Shown: positions 36,187-48,317 of the stretch, piece by piece | How positions within the stretch are numbered: the stretch's first letter is position 1 | How the letters are laid out: the number at the start of each line of letters is the position of its first letter | DNA from: Chlorokybus atmophyticus | Taxonomy: Eukaryota > Streptophyta > Chlorokybophyceae > Chlorokybales > Chlorokybaceae | Length of the DNA: 64,000 nt | Assembly (NCBI GenBank): GCA_009103225.1 | Contig: RHPI01002119.1 | Coordinates: forward strand, 373,912 to 437,911 | Reading direction: 5' to 3' | Program-made: the position numbers and the translations under genes | Notes under the pieces: model-generated | The model's database searches: none | Told to the model about the DNA's origin: nothing | The model's input: the letters and a program-made list of their open reading frames with translations, nothing else

Positions 36187-36802
36187 ATTGAGACGTTCAG
36201 CATCACGCGTCATGTTGCAGTCAGCGTCATGCACTCACATGACATGATGCGCACAGCATGACATGCCGTGTCCAGCGTCATAACTGGACACGGCATTGAC
36301 ACGGCGGCGGCGGCGGAGGAGGAGGACGACGCGGAGGACGCGGAGACTGACAGCGAATCTGCACTAACATGATGCTGCCTGGCCTGCTTATGACCCTCTG
36401 CTGATTGAAATGGGTTCAGTGGAGAGCTTGTTGCCCAACTGGTAAGCTTTGACCAGCCTGCTGTAGCGAGCTGGGTCGTCGAGGCGCATGGCTGCTTGCG
36501 CAGCGCTGAATGCGCTGCCAGCTGCAAGCGTGGTCTTCGCCACCTCGTGCTCCCCATTAGAATGTGTCTTGCGCTCCCCGTTAGGGTGTGCCTTTCCTGA
36601 CAAGCGCTTCCATAGACTTCGAAAACAAGGTGCCTGAGGCGATGGATCTCATGCATTGCACGCGTAACTCTTGCAATGTGTTTGATCTCCAGAGTCAGAG
36701 CTGCGTGGTGTTGGCAAACCCTTGTGTGGGACAGGCAGGGAACTGGTCAAGAGCGAGCAACGGATTGCAACGAGTGCTTCCGCACAAGTAAATAATGGTG
36801 CC
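36187..36802. other. Divergent intergenic region
   Basis: Contains a CGG/GAGGA-rich tract at 36301-36345. Frames open on both strands at 36390-36650 show a repeated PNGE/SNGE-like stretch on the minus strand, without a recognised family or ATG. I call no gene here. Confidence 0.4.
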
Positions 36803-38499
36803 ATGTCGATGACAATGGAGCCGTACGCTCAACCGGTGGTTCCAACGCTCTCCCTGCAGCAGGTACTGTGAGTTTATAAAACAGGTTGCTTTCAAGAAAC
36901 CTGATACTGCACAGGCTCATCCAGTGGGAGCAAGCATCCTCAGCACCTCTTATATGTGGTGATGTTAGGCGGTTGGTGCTTTGAGCAAAGCAGTACACGC
37001 ATCGGCTTCAACATACTTGGCATTCTACTCAAGCGTGCTCAGAGGCATTGTCACAGACCCTGCTGTGATGGTGCTGCCGATTGATGATCACATGGTGCAC
37101 AGGGGACATGCGGTCTTTGACACAGCTGCTGTCTATTATGGGTAATGACAGGCTCATGACTGGTTGAGTGAGTATGTGGTGGGCTACAGTAAGGTGCATT
37201 TGATACTTACGCACAGTGTCATTACAGGAAGCTGTATCAGCTGGACCAGCATTTGGACCGGCTGTTGCTTTCAGCAAGCAATGCAAGGGTAACACCTGCC
37301 TTCTCAAGGTATGTGCGCGCACACCAGCACGCATGCGTGAAGCGGAGAAGGTTGCATCCATACAGGAGCTGCTTTGTGCAGACGTCCAAGTTGTGTGCAG
37401 AGAGAAACTCAGAGACATCATCATTGAGACTGCAACCGTTGCATGTGAACGCGCCGGTCACAACTTCATTGGCCAAGCACGTTTCTGGCTCTCTGCCGGT
37501 CCAGGTGGTTTTGGTCTTGCCACATCAGAGTGAGTGTTGCCACAAGCAAGTACATTACAGATGCTGATGCGCTTGTTGACACACTAGTGTTTGTTAGGTG
37601 TGTGGCGCCAACTTTTTATGTCATAGTTGCTACCAAGTCTGGTTACCCAGATGTGAATAAAGGCCTTCGATGTGTTACTGCTTCGGTGCCTATCAAGCCG
37701 CCAACCTTTGCTACTGTCAAGACCACAAATTACCTGCCGAATGCGCTCGTAGTTGATGAAGCGCTTCAGGTGCCTGATGAACAAAAGCTTGTCGGTACCT
37801 CAACCTCTCTTGAGACATGAACTCTACTCAACCGTGACTCGGTACAGGCTGGTGCTGATCAAGGCGTATGGCTGGACCAAGAAGGCAACATTGGTGAAGG
37901 CGCAAGCATGAACATTGCGGTGAGTTGTGCGTGCAACGATAAGGTGTTTGCTGTATGCTTAGACCTGTTGTCTGTGCGCACATCTGACAAGCAATCTTGT
38001 GTGTGGAACAGTTCATGATGAAAGATAGCGAATTCGTTGTTCCGCCTTTTGACAAGGTAACATACTGGTCTAAGTACTCAGCACATACTCATGTCTCAAT
38101 TCAAGTGCCTTGCAAGTAAGCACGCCATCACTCTCCAGGTGCTGGCAGGGATTACGGCGTTATGGGCCATGGAGCTAGCATCGACATCCGCAATGAGTGA
38201 CCTCATAAGCAAAGTTAGCGTACGTACTGTCACCGTGGATGAGGCCAGGGGCGCCAAAGAGATGATGATGGTGGGCAGCGGCGTGCTCGTGACCCCAGTG
38301 CTCACGTGGGACAACCACCCCATCAATGATGGTATGTAAGCTGCGTGGCTGCAGGGTTGCTTGCATCGTTGTAAACCTTTTTATGGTCTTGTCAACAGGA
38401 ACACCAGGACCCGTTGCTTTGCGCTTGCGGCGACTCATTGAGGAGGACATGCAGAGTGGCGAGGGCCAGTGCGTACCACTGCAACGAAGAACAAGATAG
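36803..38499 (+). CDS. Class IV PLP aminotransferase (plant D-amino-acid transaminase/ADC lyase type)
   Basis: Fold-type IV PLP enzyme. Plant homologues act as D-amino-acid transaminase or aminodeoxychorismate lyase (folate pathway). Exons: 36803-36862, 36969-37141, 37228-37308, 37401-37529, 37598-37769, 37848-37919, 38012-38056, 38139-38331, 38399-38499. Signatures are VLPIDDHMVHRGHAVFDTA, LYQLDQHLDRLL, FWLSAGPGGFGL, the catalytic-lysine region FATVKTTNYLPNALV, and the PLP-binding EGNIGEGASMNIA. Exon 4 must begin at 37401 to keep the frame, although an earlier AG exists. The N-terminus (MSMTMEPYAQ) is short and lacks a clear transit peptide, so cytosolic location is likely unless an exon is missing. 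The two enzyme activities cannot be told apart by eye. Confidence 0.9.
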
Positions 38500-39452
38500 A
38501 CAGACATTGCAAGCCGGCGCTGATAAATTTTGGGTCCGTTTTACCAAGCAAGCTGTCAGCACGGGTTAGCTGCTAACAGAGGCTAAGGACGCCGCTGTTG
38601 GGTATCTGTCTTTACAGCTGCATATATGTCATTGAGTAAGGGCTACGCACTCTGTTCTGCATGCACCGTGCTAAGTGCGCGATGTTGCAGATGCTGCTCT
38701 GTCAGATGTGTTGGATTTGGTTGATAGAAACTGGTATACTAGGTTGCACATAAGCTTGTATGCCTATTCCCAACCAATTAGTTGGATAATGGGCAATATA
38801 TTGGTTGGCCAACAATAGTGGTGTATACAAAATGCAGGATACAATTGTGGATGCATAGGATATGCACTAAGGCAGCAGCATATGCACAGCATGCACATCA
38901 TGCGCATCATTGATTCAAGTTGACCACCAGGCTACGCAGCTACTCTACTGTGTTCGAGACAGGAGTTGCATCAACACCTCACGCATGGCATGGTTAGCTC
39001 TGTGATGTTGCCTCATTTGGTTGGTTGCTTTGGGATGATTCTGCTGACGCGCACATTATGTGAGCACATCCCCGTCAAAAGTACGTACATGCAGTGCAAA
39101 ACCGGCGGACCAGGCAACAAGGAGTCTGAGCTGCATCAATGCGTACATCATTGACCATTGACCGCATTGGTAGTTGGCGCACAAAGCACACACGCACAGG
39201 ACACTACGCCACCATCGGCAGAGCCTCACGTTCTACACAGCAAGCTGCTAAACCGCAGGGTTGGAACAACTATGTACAATGGGTTGGGTCGCACCTTTCC
39301 TGTACATGTACCTTACCACAACCACCATCACAATCCTAAAACAGGTCCATTTACCCCGCTCCAAAAGGAACAAAAGCCACACTACCAGCACATCAGCCCG
39401 GAGTTTATGGCAGAGAACCCAAGCGCCATCACTCATGCTTCCACTACTGCAC
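38500..39452. other. Intergenic, convergent 3' ends
   Basis: Space between the aminotransferase stop and the stop of coiled-coil paralogue A. It contains a TTGG/CCAA-rich palindromic stretch near 38770-38815. A plus-strand open frame at about 39158-39450 continues antisense into the polyQ exon of the next gene and is best explained as its 3' UTR. Confidence 0.4.
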
Positions 39453-39595
39453 TCACTGGGCCCGTCCAGTCTGCTGGGGCTGCTGTGTGTAGTGAACCTG
39501 CTGGGGCCGCTGCTGGGGCTGCTGTGTGTAGTAACCACCCTGCTGAGGCTGCTGCTGGGGCTGCTGTGTCTGCTGCCGCTGCTGAGTGTAGTAAG

Positions 39596-39630
<35 letters not shown>

Positions 39631-41599
39631 TGCTCGCTGCCAGCTGGCGCCTGGCCCCCAGAGGATCTGTATGGGTCAGTTCTGCCGTGAGCGAACGGCC
39701 CGCGCTGGACCTCCTCACGCCACGCCATGGCGTTCTCCTCGAACGCTCTCGCCACATACTCCATCGCCTGGACGGGGACAGAGTGTGTAACCAAAAGCTA
39801 AGCACATGCGGCCATACACACATATGTTGCCAACAGTGTCCTTACGCGGGCGATGTTGTCACGAAGGCCGTAGGCAGACTTGAGCAAGTCCATGACGTCC
39901 GAGTGGACGTTCTGCTCCTCGCACTGATACTCCTGCATCACCGACATCGTTTCGTGCTCCAGCCTCCTCGCCTCATCCTGAAACTTGGCCAGCAGCTCAT
40001 CTTGCTCCTGATACGCGGATGATGACAACAGTCGGTTGTGTACACATGCACACCCCAACATCATCATCATCTTGCCTGGGGTGAGGCCTTGGCGAGTGCC
40101 TCGCGGTGTCTCTCGTACGCCTTCTCGACGCGGTCGCGTGCGTCGTACTTGCGCGCCTCCTTGTACTCGAGGGCCTCCACGCGCCGCACCAGCGCGTCGT
40201 ACCTGTCAAGCCACTCCTTCACAGGGGCAAGTTGCTCCTCGAGACGCTTCTTCAGACGGTCGGGCATGTCCTTCAGACGAGAGGCATTGCCCAAAGGCCC
40301 TGATCACGAAGTAACAATCAGTGGTGATATGTTGACACACTATACTTCGCACAACACACACGCGTGCTAGTGTGGTGTATCAGTGGCGATTTTGATGACA
40401 CTCTGTTTGCACAACACATGTATAGCGCGCGTTTGCGCATACGCGCATGCTTGTGAGTGCTCTCATGCTCACGCTTACGCTCACACATGCGCTTGTGCAC
40501 ACAAAAATATTACTCACCGGCGTTTTCCCAGTCTACTTCTTCAAAGCGCAGGATCTTTTTCTCGATGATAGGCTCCTCGATGCGCTCCACGTGGGACGGT
40601 GCCTGCACCACGACGGGTTCCACCACGCGCTGCTGCTGCGTGACGCCGCCTTCAGGTACCCATCCTGCTGTCGTTCCTGTAGTTGTTGTTGTGCCTGTTG
40701 TTCCCATGGTTGTTGTCGTTGTGCCCGTCATTGGCGTTGTCGTGGTGGCGGTGGTTGGGCTTGTGGTCGATGTGGGTGAGGAGCTCTCGTGGTGTTTGGA
40801 GCCGCTGGTGAGCTTGTCTTTGACTTTGTTCAGGAAGCCCTTCTTGTGGCCTTCACCCTCGCCCGAGCCCTCTTCTGTTGTTGTTCCTCCGGTGGTCGTG
40901 TACGCATGCTGTTGTTGTTGTTGCTGTTGCTGTTGTTGGGTTGTTGTTGTTGTAGTAGTGTAGGGAAAGGCGGTTGTTGTCTGACCCGCACCGCCCCCAC
41001 CCGAAACCACGCCCGTGACGATACCACCCACATCGCGCTCCGCAACATAGCCGCGCTCCACCACCTTCTCCACCGTCTGCATGTAGGTAAACAGAAACAC
41101 AATCAAGCCTTTCCAACCACGTCCCACACCCCGACATAACCCCCACATGCGTGCACACAGTCTGCCCCCCGCACGCAGCTTGCGTGTGTCTCAAACATCA
41201 GTCCCAGAGCAGGCAGTACTTTGCACAAAGAGCAGACTGCATGGTGGTGGTGACAGCAACAACAACCACCACTCGCCCCCCTCACCTGCACGACGATCTG
41301 CGGCTGTATCTCCCTCTCCCTGACCCTGTACCCCATGAGCGTCTCCACCTCCCTCTCTCCTCCCCTCAGCCCCGGCAGTTCCGCCTCCAGCAGCCGCCTG
41401 CTCCCCTCGAAGAAGCGCGTGTCGATGGACGCCAGGTCCGAGTGGGAGGCGCGGGTGCGGACGGCGAAGTCGCGCAACTCCTCCAGGATGGCGCGCGTGC
41501 GGCGGGCGGGGAAACCGGCGTCGGCGGGGAGGCGAGGGGCCTGTGTGAGAGAGAGTGAGAGAGAGCGAGAGCGAGAGCGAGAGCGAGAGCGAGAGCGAG

Positions 41600-41637
<38 letters not shown>

Positions 41638-42218
41638 TCATTGTGTGCGCACCTGCACACACACACGCACACAACAGGAGAGGGGGAGAGGGAGAGGGAG
41701 AGGGAGGGAGGGAGGTGTTTCTGCTTGGCTTACTGATAGGGCGAGGAAGCGTCTGCGTTCTATGCGTGGTTGGACGTCCACTGTAGTGAAGACCTCTTCG
41801 TGGATGACAGGGGGCTCCAGCTTCTCCATGTGCTGCGTGTTGGGTACGGGGTGAGTCGAGCGGTACAACACTGTGGGGGGATGTGACGGCATTGACGTTC
41901 ACACGCAGCGCGGTCTCATGGCATGCATGCTGGTGTGTACGGAGGTCGTGCATGCACAGGCCTGGCAGGCAGCCATTGCATAGCGCATGCACACACAAGC
42001 AGTAGAGTAACTTACATGCATGCATGCACGGTGCCCAAAAGCAAGGGTAGGTCACAGGTTAGTAACAAACACACACACAATGTCCTATTGCATAACTCCA
42101 TGCACACAGAGCGCTGCAGCAACTCAGTGCAACAGCCCCTCCTGACCTCGCCATGGAGGACGCCGGTGATGCCCTTGGTGCCTGGCTCCACCTTCACTTC
42201 GCACGGGACCCCAGCCAT
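39453..42218 (-). CDS. Coiled-coil protein with dehydrin-like K-segment, tandem paralogue A
   Basis: Exons (minus): 42218-42147, 41832-41734, 41540-41286, 41076-40518, 40299-40076, 40007-39846, 39767-39453; about 560 residues. Order of parts: short N-terminus ending GVLHGE; FTTVDVQPRIERRRFLALS; APRLPADAGFP helical block; a Thr/Gln-rich linker holding GHKKGFLNKVKDKL, close to the dehydrin K-segment (EKKGIMDKIKEKLPG); IEEPIIEKKILRFEEVDW; a long charged coiled coil; then AFEENAMAWREEV and a polyglutamine tail. The intron after exon 5 has a GC donor. No known enzyme motif is seen. K-segments are amphipathic helices that bind membranes in dehydration-response proteins, so a stress role is inferred, not shown. 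An N-terminal exon could be missing: no ATG lies upstream in frame before a stop. Confidence 0.75.
41546..41633 (+). repeat. (GA)n/(GAGAGC)n microsatellite in intron 2 of paralogue A
   Basis: About 88 bp of GAGAGA/GCGAGA repeat starting directly at the exon 3 acceptor side, so that on the gene strand it forms a very long CT-rich polypyrimidine tract before the AG at 41541. Confidence 0.9.
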
Positions 42219-43783
42219 GGCGCCGGCGACCGCAACAAGGGCGACGATGGCGGCCACAACCTCACCTTGCCACCAGCATTTGTAGCTTGGTTATGCACGC
42301 TCCTTTCCTTTCCAAGCCTCAGCTCTCGCTCCTTTCTCTTGCTGCTGGCAATTGTTGTAACCACGCGTTTGCACCCAAGAGTGATGGCACCTCTCAAGCA
42401 TTGGGTTGCTACGTCAACGCGCTCACTGCAGCCCCTGCTTTACGAGAGATTGACACGAGTTTGAGAGGCTTGTAAGCTAGGAGACCTGCTGCTTGCAGCA
42501 ATGACACGTTTGCTCTGGCATTGTCATTCACTTGTCACCGCAGTTGTCATATCTCCTGTGCTGTACTGCACTACAGCAGTACCGCTCTGTACTGCACTGC
42601 TTGCTTGCGCTGTTGTATGCACCATACGGCGTCACCAGTGACTCATGGTGCCGCTGGCGTTCCTTATTGTGGTTGGCACCTCTGTCTCTCTCTCCGTCAC
42701 AAGTCCAATGGCTTTGACAAAGAGGAGTCTGTTGCGCTGCGTTAGGGCCATGCATAGAGGACAACAGGTGGTTCTACATGCACGTGATAAGTGTTGCGAC
42801 TGCGTGATCAAGGTATTGGCGTACTTCAATCTGGAGTAGGTAAAAGTTCCACGTGCAGTGTGTAAAAAGACTGCAATGCGAACATTACAGTGTAGCGCTG
42901 TGTGCATACCCACAGGGTGTGTTCCTTTGCACCCTGGTTGCATTTATTTGAATTATGAAGCGTAATGCAGGTGCAATTTTCATGTTCACTCAGGCCAAAG
43001 AGAGTCTACATATTAGTGAACATTAAACATCATGTCATATATCATGTATCACGCATATCCACAACGCGCACAGCATACTCAGCGTACACGCACAGCACAT
43101 GATTCATAGAGCACACAAAAAATGTATACTCGCATCATTAACACACAAGCAACGCATATGTCAGCTGTATCAAGCAAGTTGAAGGGCGCGCACACATACT
43201 GTCAATGTCACAAGTAGACAGTCTGGGTGCAGGTGACAGCCAGGTAGAAGCTACCATCCTTCGCTAGGTCAATCCTCAAGGTTGTTGTTAGTTCTGTTGG
43301 TTGAGGCTCTCAGGCAGCAACATAATATGCCATAATCGGGTATAAGTACACAGTCAGAAAACAAATATCAAGCGCCACACCTGAGTATACACAGTATATC
43401 ATTAATGGCGCAACAGAGAATGTGTGTAACACAACATCCGCAGCTTGCAATATGTCTTACAACATTACATGCTGTGCAGGTGCCAACGCATGCATACATT
43501 ACAGCGCCGGATAGCATGCACGCACACAAACACAATCACCAACACACTGCGAGAATGCGATGGAAAAGGATCTGGAAAAGAAAGAAAAGATAGAAAGAAG
43601 GAAAGAGGATCTACCTAGCATGCTAGACTTCTGTACAGTTGCGGTTGTACAACAAGCTGCATCTCTAAAACCACTACCGCTTGCATTAAAAACACCCTCA
43701 GCAGCGAGTACCACTTCCATTCAACTATCTCATCTTCGAATACATTTACAGCTACTGATTCTGTACAAGCTCAGTCAGTCCTC
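42219..43783. other. Intergenic between the tandem paralogues
   Basis: Presumed promoter of paralogue A and 3' end of paralogue B. Short open frames on both strands have no recognisable family. Nothing else is seen. Confidence 0.5.
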
Positions 43784-46255
43784 TCAATAAGCTGCGGAGG
43801 TTGCAGGCTGTCCATATGTGTTGGTGGCAGCCACGGGTGTCTTGGACGGGTATCCGGGTGCGCTGCTGTAGGCAGAGGTAGGCTGCTGCGACTGCTCCTG
43901 CTCCAGGAGGTTATCGTGGACGTAAGGGCCGACGGTACGACCGCCGGAGAAGGGACCGTTGGGAACCTCCTCGCGCCAGGCTAGCGCGTTCTCCTCGAAG
44001 GCCTTGGCAAGGTACTCCATGGCCTGTTGGCAAGAGAGAGATAGTAAGATGCATGACATACTATAAATGCAAGCGCGTATGCAGTCTGTATGCGTGCCAT
44101 AGTACATAGACATTAAGTGGCAATCTCTTACCCTGGCGAGGTTTGCGCGCAGGGAATAGGCGGACTTGAGCAGTGACATAAGCTCAGCGTGGAGAGCCTC
44201 CTCATCGCGCTGGTACTCCTGCATGGCAGCCATGGCCGCACGCTCAAGGGTCTGCGCCTCAGTCTGGTAGGTGGTTGCCAGGGTACCTTGCTCCTGAGAC
44301 AACAACCAAACCATGTCACACACTTCACAAACAAAAAAGAGCTGAAAAGTATAGCCTCCAACTCCTCACCTCTACGGATGCGGCGCCCAAGCTCTCCTTA
44401 TGCCTTGCATATGCGCGCTCCAGAGACTCGCGCGCCTCATACTTGGCAGACTCCTTGTACTCAAGGGCCTCAATGCGGCCGCGCATGGCATCGTAGGTCG
44501 CCAGCCATGCACGGATGGGGGCGAGCTGCTCCTGGAGACGCGTGCGGAGACGTGTGTTCATGTCGCGAAGGCGAGAACTGTTGCCAACGGGACCTGAAAA
44601 GGTAATAATATTGTCAGAGTCAAGCAAATGTGGGCTCAAGTAATACAGGTGCCAACATATTTTATAGGTGCAATGTGGATATGCATGTGCGTGTGTGCAA
44701 ACGTGCATGTGTGCAAGCGTTGGAAACTCATCTCTCACCTGCTGCTTCCCAGTCGACTTCCTCATAGCGGAGTGCCTGCTTCTGGATGATAGGTTCCTCG
44801 ACCTTCTCCACACGTGCAGGTCCCTGAACAACCACAGGCTCACCAACACGCTGTGCGTTGGCCGCAATAGCTCCAGTTCCAACACTTGTTGTGACAAAGT
44901 CCGACGAGGTTGGTGTGGTCATCCCCATGGTTGGGGTGGACGATCCCAGGATGGGGCTTCCTCCTGTCATCATGTGAGGCTGGCCCGTAGGCATGCCACC
45001 GTGCATGGGTGAGGAAGACTGGAAGCCAGTTGTTGGCGACATGGTTTGGCCAGCAGCGTATGTTGGAGATGTTGTGTCGGAAGATGTGTCGGTGGAGGAC
45101 TTGCCAAGGACCTTATCTTTGATCTTGCTGATGATGCCTTGCTTCTTTGGCTGACCCTCGTGATCGTACTCTTCCTGTCCCTCAGTAGGAGAAGCGTAGC
45201 TCATCGGGCTGCTTGACGTTGTATAGGAGGACGTTTGCGTGGTTGTCGCACCGGGAAGACTTGAGCTGAACGCGCCACCCATGGACGAAGTGGTGATGTT
45301 GGTTACAACTCCACCCACCTCTTGCTCAGAGATATACTCCCTCTCGGTAACTTGCTCCACCGTCTGTACGATCGCTTGCGGCTGCACAATTCTCTCCCTG
45401 ACACGGTATCCCAACAGAGTCTCCACCTCAGCTGTCTCCAGTCTCAGGCCGGGCAACTCAGCGCCGAGGAGAGAGGCGGATGCGTCGAAGATGTTGGTGC
45501 CAAAGTTGGTGAGGTACTCGTAGGAAGCGCGGTTGCGCTCGGCAAAGTCACGCAACTCCTCCCAGATGGCGCGGTCGCGCTGGATGGGGAAACCAGCATC
45601 GGCGGGGAGGCGAGGAGCCTAATATGATGAGAGAGCGATGGTTAGTCAATGACTTGGCTGTTAGTTGTGTGCCAACCACTTACTGTGCAACACTCCACAT
45701 TGTGCGTATGTGTGGAACACGGGCAGGTATGGATAGAAAGGGATAGAGAGAGGCTTACCGAGAGGGCGAGGTAGCGGCGGCGTTCAATGCGGGGTTGGAC
45801 GTCGACGGTGGTGAAGACCTGTTCCTGCACTATTGTGCGCTCCAGCTTGCCCATGTGCTGCAGATGGTCACACGTCAGGTCAGTAAGGCAAGACATGGAT
45901 GCATGTGTGTAGTAAAAGAAATAGCTCGTTTGCATGGGGGAGGTATACTAAGAATCAATGCAAGCCAGATATAACACTTGTCTTGTCATCACATTGCGGT
46001 CACGGCCCAGGGCATTCACAGTGCATGTGACAGCTGACCACGCACTGAAGACACCAGTCATGCAGACACGTATACACACAGTTGCCTTGTAGTTGTCACC
46101 TCTCCATGGAGCACGCCCTGGAGGCCCCTGTGTCCAGGCTCAAAGGATTGGGCCACTCCAGCAACAGCTGAGCCCAGCCCAGTTCCAGCCATGCCTTGGG
46201 TTATGCCCTGGGTCGTGCCTGTCGTCCCATACGTGGGAGTTGTTGACGTCTGCAT
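43784..46255 (-). CDS. Coiled-coil protein with dehydrin-like K-segment, tandem paralogue B
   Basis: Exons (minus): 46255-46100, 45857-45759, 45618-44739, 44593-44370, 44293-44132, 44023-43784; about 586 residues. It has the same part order as paralogue A: N-terminal Thr/Gly-rich region ending GVLHGE; FTTVDVQPRIERRRYLALS; APRLPADAGFP; a Ser/Thr/Met-rich linker with KKQGIISKIKDKVLG (dehydrin-like K-segment); VEEPIIQKQALRYEEVDW; coiled coil with EALEYKESAKYEARESLERA; a second helical exon; AFEENALAWREEV; and a Ser/Gln/Tyr-rich tail. Exons 2, 4 and 5 have exactly the same lengths as their counterparts in A (99, 224, 162 nt). B lacks the intron that splits the exon 3 region in A. The start ATG is clear. 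Function unknown; a dehydration or membrane-protection role is inferred from the K-segment only. Confidence 0.78.
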
Positions 46256-47753
46256 CCTTTACGAACTCAAGCTCGCACAAAAACAACGACACTCTTCCAA
46301 TGCCACCACAAGCTCACTAGTGCTTGCTTGCTTGCTTGCTCACAAGCTGCTGCTCCGCTGATCAACAAGAGTCCAAAGTCGAAGCTGCAAGTCGGAAGCT
46401 AACGAATACCGACCTATGCAACAAGCAGGCATATATACTGGTGCACTGAACACAGCCCGCTTGCCAGTTACGCTGGACACTGCTCACTTGCATGCACAGG
46501 AGATGGGGCATGCCTCAACAGATACGATTGTCCATGGCCATGGCCATGGCGTATCCGTTGGGATACAGTGTGCTATCCCTCCTCCTTGCAGAAGCAAGCG
46601 TAATCAAGGCGGATTGCCGTATCCGCATCGGACCGAGTGAGGCCAGCTGGCACGCGCTTATGCAGGGGGCGGGTTTGGGACTAGTGTTGGGGTGTCGTGC
46701 TTGCAGTTGTGTGCCCGAGTAGGGCGTGTTTGGGACCGTTATGCGGAGAGTAATCCGGGATCTTGGTTGGGAGAAGGTTTGCTGCTTACGTCAGCAGACT
46801 GTCGCAATCATGTGCATAGGGAGATCTGTTCTTTGCGTTATGTTTATCCGTTTCGAGATTGTCACATGAAAGAAATGAGGCTGCATGAATTAGGTCAGTG
46901 CCTGTACATTATTGAAGTACGGTTGATGGAAGATCTATTGCATGGCCAAGTCATGGAAGCAAGCATCATGGTAGTGCCATACCCAGATATCCACACAAAT
47001 CAGGGTCACGGTTACACGCCTTTGACCTGATTGTTAACGATCTCTCCAAGCGACTAATGTTTGGACTGGTACAGTGTACTTGCTGGCGCATCAAAAGGGC
47101 TACTCTAAACACCGCAGCTCGCTCATAGGTACATCTCTTGGACGACAATGCCACCCCCTTCACTCTTGTCAACTTGTCACGCGTCAACAAGCGCATGCCA
47201 CTGTGTCGTTTACTTGAAACAGATCTCGAGCGCGCCACGTGTTACCTCTGCTCTGACACCCATCTTCTCAATTGACGTGGCGCGCTACCCTATGCCGCGT
47301 CACATCAAGGCCCGCTGACAGATTCGCCGCGCATAGCAGTCTCAAATTGACTAGCACTCAGTATGCGGCGTCTTGTATGCCGCAGCACCTGTAGCGGATA
47401 TCGTCATAAGCTGGCCTATGTTGCGTATATCGACACATGAGGCTTACGTAACGTCAGCTCACGTGACGGTTTGGCTTCCCGATTTACTTACTGACCAACC
47501 CTTTTTTTGATATCTGCTTTAGCACCATAAAAGACACTGGTAATTTGGTTGGATTTCGACGGGATCCGGTTAACTGTTGAGCAGCAGCCTGCTATTAGCA
47601 GGAGAGTAACTGCGATGTGAGGGGTGGCGTGCAACTGCATGCGGAGTGCGGCGGCGGCGGCGGCGGCGGCGGAGAGACGCTGAAGAAGCGCCACGTGTTT
47701 GAGGAGACAGGCTTCAGAGAGTCTTGTAGGGTAGGGTCCAGTAGCTAGGCACA
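46256..47753. other. Intergenic between paralogue B and TPR gene
   Basis: Divergent promoters. A (CGG)n run lies at 47649-47673 in the presumed leader of the TPR gene. A CATGGC-repeat palindrome lies near 46532-46550. No coding region recognised. Confidence 0.5.
47649..47673 (+). repeat. (GCG)n microsatellite in TPR-gene leader
   Basis: Eight GCG units about 80 bp upstream of the TPR gene start. It is similar in kind to the GCC run before RBMX2 and the GGC run before the ABCI gene. Confidence 0.8.
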
Positions 47754-48271
47754 ATGATGGGGGGCTTCAACTCTCAGGAGGACATGGTGGGTGTACATTT
47801 TCTCAGCGACGTGATGCATATGTGTTAGTTACTTGGGTGATTGTTACTCACGCAGTAAGCAACAGGTTACACATGTGTGATTCAAGTCTCACAACTCCAC
47901 TTGGCTAGCTTCTTCACATGCATGCAGGTGGCCAGCTTCAAGGCGTTCCTGAAGAGGGAAGAGAACAGAGAGATCGTTGCTGAGCACACCCGACAAGGTG
48001 CCAACGCATGTGCTTGACTTGTGTTGGAATGATGCTGCACACGTGATGCAAGAGAAGGTCATATCTCCTTGCAGAGGTGGACGAGTGGTTCAAGTTGGAT
48101 CGGCAGATCCGCGTGGCGGATTTTGACGAGCGCTTCAAGGCCCTCGACAAACGCACACAAGCGCAACTCATGGTAACGCTCGTGAATGTGTATAAACGAA
48201 CGCATGAGCATGCCCCATGAAAACATTGTGTGCACGCACTATCACATGGTTGCCTGCATACACATGCCAGT

Positions 48272-48317
<46 letters not shown>

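Noticed and set aside
39158-40022. Long plus-strand ORFs (210 and 253 codons) opposite paralogue A
   Set aside because: Ala- or Leu-rich reading of the CAG/CTG polyglutamine exon in antisense; the minus strand carries the paralogue shared with B.
40457-40963. Plus-strand poly-Val/Cys ORF
   Set aside because: Antisense of the Thr/Gln-rich linker exon of paralogue A.
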